NCBI GenBank assembly: GCA_000969725.1
Contig: JXSR01S010275.1
Origin: Ophiothrix spiculata
Lineage: Eukaryota; Echinodermata; Ophiuroidea; Amphilepidida; Ophiotrichidae
Length of the DNA stretch: 26,277 nt
Reading direction: 5' to 3' (one strand)
Shown: one piece after another, positions 1-11,030 of the stretch
Layout of the letters: every line of letters begins with the position of its first letter
How positions within the stretch are numbered: the stretch's first letter is position 1
Program-made: the position numbers and the translations under genes
The notes under the pieces: generated by a model
What the model saw: the letters and a program-made list of their open reading frames with translations, nothing else
What the model was told of the DNA's origin: nothing
Databases searched by the model: none

Positions 1-365
1 TGATTTAACCTTTTGGCAACCATTTTTTATTATTTTTTATTTGCTCGTTGCATTAATATTGGGACAAGCTGTACTTGCAATATAAAAATTATTACAAAGA
101 CATTTCTCAGCTTTGTTTCTTTTCTGATATATTAATATTATACACATATATTTAGGCATTACGTCACAATAATAAATTACAATTTGAAAAATGAAAGGTC
201 GACCACACTGCAAAGTCATATTTAGTCATCATAAAATTATACCACTAAAAGTAGAACACATAACAAAACAGTATTTTTGGCTTGCTTTTCAAATCAATTG
301 CTGTAACAATCATTTTTAGGTGAACCACATAAAATCAATTCACTGGTCGTTTATGGTAGCACTTC
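1..365. other. No recognised feature
   Basis: AT-rich sequence before the first duplicated block; no homology to copy B and no convincing frame. Confidence 0.6.
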
Positions 366-2354
366 ATGTTTTCTCAAAACAGGACTATTGCAACAATTTT
401 TGAACATTATCAAGACCATGAATGAACAGATGTTAGCACTTACATCAAGGAGACTGACTTACAAAATAAAGAGAAAAAATCAGCTCAAATTAAAATATGT
501 CTAAAGATGTTTAACCTTTATCATAAGCCTAGTTGCATGAAACAGTAGACATCTATAGATTTCATACACAATCAAACACAAAAACCAACTCCACCTGCTG
601 TCTCTAAGCATGAGATACTACAGTGCAGTGGCACATACTAATGACTAGATGATATATAGCATAGATAAACAACAGATCCATCATTTCAGTTGCTCTGTGT
701 AAAGGTATCAGGAATAGGACAGTTGTCCTGCATGTTATCACTGCTGCATGACAAGAATTTCAGCATTTTCTTTGCTCCAAGTAACAAATCACCCTCATAT
801 ATCTGATGCAGAACATCTCTTTCATATATGAGTACAAATTTCAAACTTCATTTATGGTTAATAAAGTTAACATAAGTGTTAACTTTGTTAAGTGTAATAT
901 ATATATTAATTTTATCAGTTAAAGACATACATCCAAGCTAAAACGAGAAATGAGTGGAACCACCCACTTCATGCTTTTGCCATGATGCCTACCATCCATA
1001 GACTATCTATTGAAGATAGCACAAAGAGTGTCCTTTATGATTTTGATAATCTCTTATTGAAATTTAGAAACTTAAACCACTCTTTTTATTATGGCATACA
1101 TTGGTCAATCAACATGAAATAAATTTTATTTATTCTATAAAAAACCTTTTAAATAAAATCTATTTTTGCCCTATGTACCTTGCCTTTGGTCCTTCTCTCT
1201 GCACTTAGTATATATTTAACTTTTGAAGATAAATTTAAAAAAAATTCTATATAGAGGAGAACACAATTGCACAATTGCATAAAATACTTTTGGTTGTCTT
1301 TCCTCTATATTTGTTGCATACTGGTAGGTTGTGGAAAAATAAAATAAATGGACATATGCAATTCAACTAGTTATTGTATTAAACACATGAATTATGTCAT
1401 TGAACCTGAAATTGTACACAAAAGAATCATCATCTTTAAAATGCACATAAACTTGAGTACTGTAATTACACAAAAAAGGGCAACCACTCACAGTTTCTCA
1501 AAACTGGCACAATTATCCTACCTGATTTTTTGTTAACAACTATAATGTTTGAGAAATCAAAATTATGGTTATGTAAATAATTGTATACATAAAATTCTAC
1601 ATTGCAGGAGGAATTTAAAAAACTTCCGTAATTTGTGAAATGTTTATGTTCCTGATCTGTGAAATATATACATATGAATGTCCTTTAAGTTTAGTGTTTC
1701 AATAACATGATAATTGTAATGGACCCCCATAAGAACACAAGTAACTAAAAGCTGAGTTTCTAAATGCATAATATTTCTTATCGCGATATGGTAGCCGATA
1801 TATGTCACAGTTACTATCTTTTATCTGTATTTTTGTATCCTCATTAAATATGCCATTGCAAGTTTTCTCCCACACAGACATGCTTCATCTCAATAACACG
1901 ATTTCATACTATTCAAGGCTGACATGCATCATTGTTATTTCTGCCAAGATTTACTTTATTCTTTGGTTTTTATAAACCATAGAGTCCTAAGTATAGAACA
2001 CTAACATTTTATGGTGACATTTGAAAAGACTGATGATGCTAAAGTGACTGTTTTGTAAAAAAATGTTATGTTCTTCCACACTGTCAACATAGATTCCAAA
2101 GACAAGCATCTAATAGAAAGGAGCCTCATCTTATCTAACACAAGGCTGATCATCCTAAAGAAAATCAATTTAACATCACAAAGCCCTCTGGCTTTCTTCC
2201 AATCCCATCCTTTCCTCTGCTTTGACATCCTTGAGCATGACACCTGGCTTAGAAATAATTGGATTACCTACAGCTTATGTTTTCATTAAAAAAATTCATT
2301 CTGTTAGTGACCTTGTGAATGTTCAGATATTACTATTTCCTTGGTCAGGGGAAG
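366..2354. repeat. Segmental duplication, copy A
   Basis: Matches 5917-7372 plus 10341-10960 (copy B) at high similarity throughout, with small indels. Homology starts at CATGTTTTCTCAAAAC and ends around TTCCTTGGTCAG. The sequence before 366 and after 2354 differs from that beside copy B. It contains the candidate minus-strand exon at 686-845. Confidence 0.85.
686..845 (-). other. Candidate terminal exon in duplication copy A, unknown protein
   Basis: Reading leftward from an AG at 846-847, a 53-codon frame runs to TGA at 686-688. It includes VLIYERDVLHQIYEGDLLLG, KKMLKFLSCSSDNMQ and PIPDTFTQ, a balanced, protein-like composition for such AT-rich DNA. The homologous frame in copy B has +1 and +2 insertions but keeps several synonymous-type differences and the same stop. 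I do not recognise the family and found no further exons. The acceptor has a poor pyrimidine tract. It could be a real last exon, a relic, or chance. Confidence 0.25.
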
Positions 2355-2760
2355 TGCATATTTATTATTGAAATCATTAAATTTTCTACAAATCAAATCA
2401 ACACGGTGCGTATGAAGAGAGCTTAAGCGAAAACTAAAATGCACTTTGTGTGTCTTGATTGGCTGTTGTATGTGTTGAACGCGTGAAAAGAAAGTCTTTT
2501 GTACTACGCAAGGTCATACGCTTATTTTCTCAACGCATTTATCACGTTCAAAATTTTCTGACTTGTAGGAAATTTAATGATTTCAACAATAGTACATTTT
2601 CAGACACACTCTTTCACCTTTGTTGTTGTTGTTTTTATTTTTCTGTTCTCTGAACAGTGTAAAATATTTTAAATGAAATATTGAACAACCTCTGAAAAAT
2701 CTAAAATATCTAAAAAATCCAATGTAATTAAGATTAGCCTCAAAACATTAGTTATTAAGA

Positions 2761-3222
2761 TGTCTGGTCCACGCGACGTCCATGCGTACCAGTACGCGCT
2801 AGTTTCCGAGTTGGTAAGTGCCGCAATACGCATGCGCATATACTCTGAGTAGTGTTTTGAAGCTAGAATTTGCCATATTTTAATATTTTTCTGGAAAATT
2901 AGTTCGGTGACCCCCCAATTTTTATTTTTCTATTTGAAAGAACATCCTTGTGCGCAACTTTTGTGAAAAAATAAACAAAAATGCTCGGGCAGATTTTTTG
3001 AATCAACACTAAATAATGTCACTTTTGCCACATTTCCCATAGACCCCTGTACTGATTTTCCCCAAAAAACCTCCAAAAATGCTGTTTTTAAACCGACTGT
3101 CATGCAAAAACGAGTCCGGTGACCCCCAATTTTTATTTTAAAAATCGGTTCTACATCGATAAAATATCATTCATGCCGATTTTCACTAGGAATCTTCGGG
3201 CAGATCTATCATGGACCAGACA
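2761..3222. mobile_element. Small inverted-repeat element (MITE-like), 462 bp
   Basis: Ends are TGTCTGGTCCA and its exact inverse (TGGACCAGACA). Inside, a segment of about 95 bp beginning CGGTGACCCCC and ending TCGGGCAGAT occurs twice in direct orientation (about 2902-2996 and 3114-3206). Near the left end is TACGCATGCGCA, close to an NRF-1 site. No clear target duplication, so the superfamily is not assigned. Confidence 0.55.
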
Positions 3223-3530
3223 CCTTTAAAACACTCATGGTAAAAATTTTAACCAACAGACGGCAGTGTAACCAGTGTTACAGAATTAGTTGCAACTAAG
3301 TAGTTTTGGACAAAAGTGAACGCTTGGTATCTAAGCATAAGATTTGCGCCTTGTATGCAACTCTTTAAGCAAAACAGTTTCTGTTTTCTTTACATAGTTG
3401 TAAAGTCTGTACTTCAACATAGATTGGGTATGACATGTGTTCACAAAAACATCTGGATTTCTAGACAACAATAAACCCATACACAAATAAAAAATCGATA
3501 TACATGTCACATTTCATTCTCATCCAAATT

Positions 3531-3726
3531 TTAGAACACAGCATAACCCAGCACTGCAGCATCTTCTTCATCCAAAATTCCATTACCTCTTACTTTTCTC
3601 CCAGGCATCACATCTGTTACAATCTCAATTTCAGCCCTATATTTTACAATAGTCACATCAATTTTTGATGATTCTATTATAGTTTTACATGTTTTTTATT
3701 CGTCAACAACTTTGACATTTGAAATA
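3531..3726 (-). pseudogene. Exon-like relic with one in-frame stop, unknown protein
   Basis: Minus strand. A good acceptor (ATATATTTTTCTCAG at 3727-3741) is followed by a frame with 10 codons, a TAA at 3696-3698, then 54 further codons to a second TAA at 3531. The longer part reads KIDVTIVKYRAEIEIVTDVM, then GRKVRGNGILDEEDAAVLGY and a two-residue end. It has alternating hydrophobic/polar strands and normal codon use, unlike its neighbours. The frame before the stop (ISNVKVVDE) is continuous in character with the frame after it, so a single nonsense change in a former last exon is likely. The strand pattern loosely recalls the C-terminal beta-rich domain of aerolysin/ETX-MTX2-type proteins, but this is only an impression. 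No upstream exon was found. Confidence 0.4.
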
Positions 3727-3741
3727 CTGAGAAAAATATAT

Positions 3742-4369
3742 ATGACAATAACTTGAAGATGATTTAGTCTATATTGTCATATTGTTCTATGAAACAAATC
3801 CTTGTTGTATAAATGATATTTAGAGCAATTGACAAAAACAGATCAACATGAGAGATGGACTAGATAGGCAGAAGGGAAGAAAGTTTTCAGTAAAAGGTTT
3901 ATCAAAATCCAGGGGAGGATTTAAGGGGCATTGGACAAGTTCAACGTCATCCCAAGTTTTTTTTTCAAAACATTTTAAGATTTTTGCACCATTTTAAGTG
4001 TTAGAGGTAATAATGACAGCATGCAAAGTTTCATTGTTAAAATTACACCCTACATGTTGAAATGTTAAGAATTTCTTTCATTAATTATTACAATTATTGT
4101 TGGCAAAAATAAAAAATAGAGTTGAAATCTTAAAATTGGCCTTAATTATCCAATGCAAATTTAAAATTTTCTTTTAATTTACTTGCCATCTATAAAGTAA
4201 AAACAATTCATACATTTAAAGAATAGTCTCATTCCCAAGATCATCATGCAAATTCTAGTTTCTACATTTCTGAAGGTTTTGATAAAAAAATTCTACAACA
4301 TTTGACAGTTAACTGTTATTATTAAATATACCAAGCATAAATCAGCTGCAGATAACATTTTGAAAATTT
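3742..4369. other. No recognised feature
   Basis: AT-rich with poly-A/T tracts. Upstream exons of the 3531-3726 relic would be expected on the minus strand here or further right, but none is evident. Confidence 0.5.
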
Positions 4370-5870
4370 GATTTTGACACGTTATATGCCTCAGATCTTG
4401 AACACCTAACTCATCTTTCAGAGTAACATTTTAAATTTTAAAAGGTTTCCTACTTTTAGAGATTTCAACTTAATAAAAAATGTAGGACTTTTGACCAAAT
4501 TTTATGCCGTTATTGTGGAAAACTAAATGCCCCATGTTTTTATCTACAGAAATGCTCATCTCCACCACAATCATGAATACCTTTCTTTAGAAGAAAAAAA
4601 TATCTATATCTAAATAAAAATTAATTCAAAGATTCATTCAATACATTCCATTTTTTCTCAGTTATTTTCTTAGAACTGCTTTTTCATTGCACTCCTTGTT
4701 AAAAGAAATTGATTAAAATCACTAGACCCTGTGGCTACTTCACACTGCAGCAGCATACTTAATAAGGCTGATCAGCTTGAGACGTAAATTCAATTTTCTG
4801 CACAACATTTTTTAATGAGGAAAAGTTTATTTTTGAAAGACCTGGTAATCTGGCACATCACGTCTTATGTCACAGGGCTCATGATGAGTTTATTTCAACT
4901 AAAACGCATGTGCTCTTTATCCATTTTCCGGTAGGAAAACAAGTTTTTGACAAAATACATCTGAAAACACTTTTTAGATAGTTACAATTCTTCATTTTAG
5001 CCCCTTTTTACTCAAAACAAATTTTCATCAAAATCTTATAGTATTTGTTTTAGTAATTGCTTTAAACCCAAAGGAGACTTAAAATGTGGTTTTGACAAGT
5101 GTTAGTCAAGTCTGAAGCTCAGACCTTGAACACATAACTCATCTTTAAGGTTAATTTTTCAGATAAAAGTTACTTATGTTTAAGGATTTTAATTTCACAA
5201 ATGTTGGTCATATAACCAGATTTTGCCATTTTTGATAAATTCCACAGAATGTTTTTGTCAAAAAAAGGAACCCATGTTTGGAATGTCTTGTGGAAAAAAT
5301 GCTCCATTAGAGCAGTACATTAATGTATGACATACATACGTGAACATCCTTTTGGCTGTAAAAACTCATCTCCTTTAAAATTGATTCAAAGATTTATTCA
5401 ATGTACTCCTGTGTTCTTTATCTGTTTTCTAAGAACTGCATTTGCAATGCACTCCTTGTGATAGAAATCAATACAAAATCACTACACCCTCTGGCTACTT
5501 CACACTACAGCAGCATACATAACAAGGGTTATCAGCTTGAGAAGTAATTCAATTTTCTGCTGATCATTTATTCAATGAGGAAAATTTTATTTTCACAAGA
5601 CCTGGTAAAGAGGCATGTTATTCTTACATTGGAAAGCTCATATAAAAATGCAAACCTATTTCAACTTGAAAGAAACACTTAGAATAATTCCATTTTAACA
5701 ATAAGTTTTAAAAAAATATTTTTATAGCATGTTCTTTTAATCACAGGAGTAAAATTGGCAATCATTCTTAGTAGGCCAATATTCCAAAAATCTATCTCTA
5801 TTTGTAATTTTGGGTGATATTTGACAAGTCATGACCATGTCTGAAAATCAGTCAACTAGATCATCAGAAA
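4370..5870. repeat. Diverged tandem repeat, period about 730-760 bp, two copies plus a partial third
   Basis: Landmarks recur in order: TTGAACAC-TAACTCATCTTT (4400 and 5127), GGCTACTTCACACT-CAGCAG (about 4733 and 5493), AATGAGGAAAA and GACCTGGTAA (4814-4848 and 5574-5608). A third start (TTGACAAGTC...TGTCTGAAAATCAG) lies near 5821. It directly precedes duplication copy B. Several short frames are similar between units but none stays open; no gene is called. Confidence 0.6.
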
Positions 5871-6043
5871 CATCTATGAAATTTGCTACTTTAAAAGACA
5901 CTAATCTCATTGTGTACATGTTTTCTCAAAACTGGATTATTGCAAAGATTTTTGAACAACATTACGAAGAGCATGAATGAAAGGATGGGGTGCTTTTAAA
6001 TTTAGAAACATAGCAAATTGCCACTTATATCTATCTACTTACA

Positions 6044-6129
6044 ATATTATATTATATTATATTATATTATATTATATTATATTATATTATATTATATTAT
6101 ATTATATTATATTATATCATTATATTATA
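6044..6129. repeat. ATTAT pentanucleotide microsatellite
   Basis: About 15 uninterrupted TATTA units followed by a degenerate end. It is absent at the homologous position in copy A (about 440-450). Confidence 0.95.
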
Positions 6130-6386
6130 GCAGACATTGTAGGGAGACTGATTGATAAAATAAAGACAGAAAATCAGAGAGAAAGTTAGCTCACATTAAA
6201 ATATGTAACAAGATGTTTAACCTTTATCATAAGCCTAATTGTATGAAACAGTAGACTTCTATAGATTTCACACACAATCAAACACAAAAATCTACTCCAC
6301 CTGCTGTCGCTAAGCATGAGATACTACAGTGGCACATACTAATGACTTGATGATATAAAGCATTGATGAACAACAGATCCATCATT

Positions 6387-6549
6387 TCAGCTGCTCTGTG
6401 TAAAGGTATCAGGAACAGGATACAGTTGTCCTGCATGTTATCACTGCTGCATGATAAGCATTTCAGTACTTGACTTATTCCAAGAAGCAAATCACCCTCA
6501 TTATATCTGATGCATAACATCTCTTTCATATATGAGCACAAATTCCAAA
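6387..6549 (-). pseudogene. Frame-shifted counterpart of the copy A exon candidate in copy B
   Basis: Same segment as 686-845. It begins VLIYERDVMHQI and then meets TAATGA after a one-base insertion. A further two-base insertion near the end restores the register, so the last residues and TGA correspond. If copy A is coding, copy B is a pseudogene here. Confidence 0.22.
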
Positions 6550-7376
6550 CTTAATTTATGGTTAATAAAGATAATGAGAAGTGAGTGGAACCGCCACTTC
6601 ATGCTTATGCCAAGATGGATACCATCATCAAGATGACACAAAGAGTCTCCATTTATGGTTTTGATAATCTGTGATTTAAATTTAGAGACTTTTTATAGCA
6701 TGCATTGGTTAATCAACATGAAATCAATCTAATTTATTCTATAATAAAACCTATTAAAATAACATCTATTTTCTGCTCCATGTACCTTGTCTTTGGTCCT
6801 CTCTGCACTTACTCTTTTTAACTTTTGAAGTTAAATTTATTTATTTTTTCTATATAAAGGAGAACACAATTGCATAAATTGCTTTTGATTTTTGCATATG
6901 GGTAGGTTGTGGAAAAATAAAGTAAATGGACATATGCTATTCAACTAGTTATTGTATTAAACACATTTACAAAGTCTGTCATATCTGTCTAAAGGTTGAA
7001 AATAAAAGTATTGAGCCTGACAGTGTACATAAAAGAATCATCATCTTTAAAATGCACAGCAAAATATAAACTTGAGTACTGTAATACTGTTACAATTATC
7101 GTATCTGATTTTTTGTTAACAACCATAATGTTTGAGAAATCAAAATTCTGCAAATTGTATACATAACATTCTACAGTGAAAATAAAGCAAAAATGGCATT
7201 GAAATGACAGGAGGAATTATAAACCTTACGTAATTTGTGAAATGTTTATGTTTCTTATCTGTGAAATACATATGAATGTCCTTTTAAAGGTTTAGAGTTT
7301 CAATAACAAGATAATTGTAATGGACCCCATACATACTTAAGTAAGTACATAAGTAACTAAAAGCTGAGTTTCTTAA

Positions 7377-10336
7377 CCCTTGTCCTCCTGAGCTATTTTT
7401 TGTAACACGTCCTCCGTAGGGGGGGGGGTTGTTGTTGCAACCCCCCTAATATTTTAGAACGGAACCCCCTATGAACTTGGTTTTGCTATTAATAGATCCT
7501 CCCCTAGTCAACAATACCAAGATCATCAAAAGCGACCAAGGCGTTACGTAATTATGATGTCATAAAGTACTTTCTGATTTGAAAACCAGGCAAAATTGCA
7601 TTATGGCAAAATGGCCACCAAAATCAAAATGTTGCTATAAAAGTTCTAAATAACAGATTTTCATCAGGTTTTTTGCTAATAAAGAAGGGAAATGATGATT
7701 CTAACATGTCTTGCAAGTTTGAGTCTTATAGCATGCATACATTTTTCAAAATGGCGACTTAAAAAATTTCCGGGATTTCACCAACCCCCCAACACCCCAA
7801 CTTTGACGGCCTGCCCTAACCCCACCTTAGGCCCTCTGCAATTGATTCTTAGTTTCTTGTTGGAGACTTCAAAATTTCTGACGAGGGAGAATTCATTATT
7901 CATTACTCATTATTTTATCTCAATTCATTATTGCATTTCAAATGAACATACGGCCAATGGAATTTGATTGTTACTTTCTGGTTGCGCCCTCGAAAAAATG
8001 GATGAGGTCACAATATCATTATTCATCATTATTACAATAAAATCAATAGTATATGAAGAATATTGTCATAAATATGCCAACCCATCTGTACCAGGCTATA
8101 CATTCACGTTCAAAATGCACCTAAAATTGAAGGAACACCTATTCAGGGGTGGGGATATTCTTGATGAACAGGCATTTTAATGTATTTGCTTTTGTGTTTC
8201 ATGTCTATATAATAAAAGTTTCATGCCAAAAAGTTCTATGTTCCAACCCAGGGGAAAGTGTTGTAAAGCTGGGGGCAAATTTGCCCTTTTGCTTCTTTTA
8301 AAAATGTTTGACTACCAACATGACTACATCATGTATGCTCCTGCCCTAAATCTACACAACAAACTGCCTACTGTCACAACTTTACAGATACATATTCTAA
8401 CCCTGCCAGAGTCTCTGTTTCCTGTTACGCCACAGCAAACATCACCACCAAGACCACCCGTTCAAACTCTGGTACAGAGATGCCAACTTCAACACTCACA
8501 AAACTGTACTCAGAGAGTAAATAAAAAGTATTTTGCCATGACGTCCAATATATCACTTGTAAATCTAAAACTGAAGGTTAAAAATATTGCACATGCTTTG
8601 AAAACCAATGAGCATACCTTTAGGTTTACAAAGTATCTTACATATGAGTAGTTGCGAACATTCTAAACTAAAAAACACAGACAAATACACAACTCTGTCT
8701 CAAACAGGGGTCCAACTGCCCACTCCAGGGCCCCGGAAGGGCCCAGAGGAAATTTTCCAGTAGGGGTTGAGAGGGCAAACCCCAACGACAGGCCAAAGAG
8801 TTTCTGCACATCTTACACCCGGGTAAGGTCATTTCAACAGGTAAAATAACAGTAAAATGTTTTAAGCAGGGTATAAGTCAGCCCCAAAATAAGCAAAGGT
8901 CTGAACATTATGAACCCCTGGAAGGGCCCAAGTCCTGCATATGGGGACCAGCTGAGGTCCACTCTACTCCTTGGGGTCTCATTGAAAAGTTGAGGTAGCT
9001 GTTTAGGAAAAAAATCACATTAACTTGAATTTTTGGATTTATTAAAAAGTTGTCTGGATTAGCAGAAAACAGGCTTTTGGTATCCAATATTACTATACAT
9101 TTGTACAGTAAAGTATGTTTTAAAATCCTCCTACTAACTTAAAAGTATGCGCACTTGGCCGATTTCATCATATATAATAGGTTATGCTATTGTGACAATT
9201 TAATAACTTTTAGCGTCTATTTTTTCGAGGGGGGGGTCAATCATCCCACCTTTTTTTTTAAATTTTCAACAAGTCACACATTCAATGATCCCCCACCCAC
9301 ACACACCCGAAAGCTCCATTTTCAAGTTATACACCATCGAGCATCACCATCATGACCACCTACCCAGCCCTATCACTGTCAGATCCCATGTCAATGGCCC
9401 TATCATGCCTCTCTGTTACAGTTACGCACGAGCGAACACACACCCACACATCTTAGTCAAGCTTTGTGAGGGTCAAGACTGTTAAATGGACCCCAAACAT
9501 AGCTAAACATCATCACTTACATTCCCTTTTCACCTCTTTGTCAGGTCCACAGTAATCATGGTTATGTTTTTATGTATACTTTTAGTATACATGGCTTACT
9601 ATACTACAGTAATATTATGTTTTTAATACTTTTAGTATACATGGCTTACTATACTACAGTTATATTAGGTTTTTTAAGCTTAATCAACCATTTTTAAATG
9701 TAAATATTTCCGTTTCTATGAGTGACACTATGGGACCACCGGCCAAAAGTTGTTTGGAATCAATTTATCTTGCCACATGTGGGTGTGGATATTATTATTT
9801 CTTCACTTTTTTGTACCCAAAATATGATTTGATCGCGGAAAGAATGGCTTGTGTGTTAGCAATCACTGTTGTTTTGACCATGTGAGTCAAACCACGAAAT
9901 TTGGTCTCATTCCAAAACCTGGCTTGTACACTATAAATCTAAATTCATTTACCTCTATCATCATTATACCGGGGCATTATATAGGTTGATATAGAGGTTA
10001 TTTTACGTCTGATTGCTGAATTGTGATATCAACTACGATGTTTTTAATGACTTTTGAAAGAAGAAATGCCGTCAAATTTCAAATAATGAATTATTAAAAA
10101 ATAATGAATTTTTTGACCCGGCAGCAAAATCCGACCCGGCCGGCAACAAGAAACTAAGAATCAAATGCAGAGAGCCTTAGGTGGTACCCCCTAGTGTTTT
10201 CATCAAATGACTGCAAATGATGTAAAAGAGATTATCTAGATGCCTGGGGCCGGTTGCTTTTGCGTTTTTATGAAGCGGGGAAAAAACCTTAGGGGGGGGA
10301 GGTTGCAACAACCCCCCTTCGGAGGACAATTAAGGG
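7377..10336. mobile_element. Non-autonomous piggyBac-like DNA transposon, 2.96 kb
   Basis: Flanked by TTAA at 7373-7376 and 10337-10340. The left end is CCCTTGTCCTCC and the right end, inverted, is CCCTTAATTGTCCTCC. A TTAA duplication and ends beginning CCC are hallmarks of the piggyBac superfamily. Both ends carry a subterminal hairpin of six or more G, TTGTTG, CAAC and a C run. Further in, 7816-7860 and the inverse of about 10145-10190 share CTCTGCAxTTGATTCTTAG. The paralogous block at 1751-1775 lacks the insert: its flanks meet around TAAA at 1761-1764. No transposase was recognised inside; the longest frame (8223-8651, 142 codons) has no domain I know, and its second half is low in hydrophobic structure. 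Confidence 0.8.
9562..9665. repeat. Tandem repeat, two units of about 52 bp
   Basis: Both units share ACTTTTAGTATACATGGCTT and ACTATACTACAG. The first also contains the perfect hairpin GTATAC-TTTTA-GTATAC. Lies within the piggyBac-like element. Confidence 0.85.
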
Positions 10337-10340
10337 TTAA

Positions 10341-10960
10341 TGCATAATATTTCTTATCGCAATAATGGTAGCTGATATGTCTCAGTTACTATCTTTTACT
10401 ACATCTATATTTTGCATTCTAATTATATATTGCAACTTTTCTCCCACACAGACAAGTTTCATCTAAAAAACAAGATTTAATACTATTCAAGGCTGACATG
10501 CATCATTGTTATTTCTGCCAAGATTTATTTTGTTATTGGGTTTTTATAAACCCTAGAGTCCTATGCCTAAGTATAGAACACTGACATTTTGTGATGACAT
10601 TTAACGACAGATGATGCAAAAGTGACTGTTTAGTAAAAAAATGTTATGTTCTTCCACACTGTCAACATAGATTCCAAAGACAAGCATCTAATAGAAAGGA
10701 GCCTCATCTTATCTAACACAAGACTGATCATCCCCAAGAAAATCAATTTAGCATAACAAAGCCCTCTGGCTATAATGCTGCTTCTTCCAATCCCATCCTT
10801 TGACATCCTTGAGCATGACACCTGGCTTACAAATAATTGGATTTACGGTAGGTTATGCTTTCAACGAAAAAATTTCCATTCTGTTAGTGACCTTGTGAAT
10901 GTTCAGATATTGCCATTAATTTGTTTTATTTATTTCCTTGGTCAGTACCTCCAGGGGAAA
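10341..10960. repeat. Segmental duplication, copy B, second part
   Basis: Resumes exactly where the first part stopped (TGCATAATATTTCTTATCG) and matches 1765-2354. The block with the CTTCCACACTGTCAACATAG sequence is especially well conserved between copies. It ends near the TTCCTTGGTCAG also seen in copy A. Confidence 0.85.
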
Positions 10961-10965
10961 TGAAA

Positions 10966-11030
10966 CATTAGACTTTCTTAGATTTCACACACAATCAAAC
11001 GCAAAAACCAACTCCACCTGCTGTCGCTAA
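10966..11030. repeat. Segmental duplication, copy C (short fragment)
   Basis: About 65 bp with GATTTCACACACAATCAAAC and CTCCACCTGCTGTCGCTAA, matching about 548-612 of copy A and 6250-6313 of copy B. It follows copy B head-to-tail and is cut off by the CGTACG-rich island. Confidence 0.75.

Larger units (their letters stand above)
5917..7372. repeat. Segmental duplication, copy B, first part
   Basis: Homologous to 366-1760 in the same orientation. It differs by an ATTAT microsatellite (6044-6129) absent from copy A, several small deletions, and frame-breaking indels in the exon-like segment. The copy is interrupted at 7373 by the piggyBac-like insertion. Confidence 0.85.

Noticed and set aside
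8223-8651. 142-codon plus-strand frame inside the piggyBac-like element
   Set aside because: No transposase catalytic pattern, no Cys-rich C-terminal domain, and no recognised domain. Treated as chance within a non-autonomous element.
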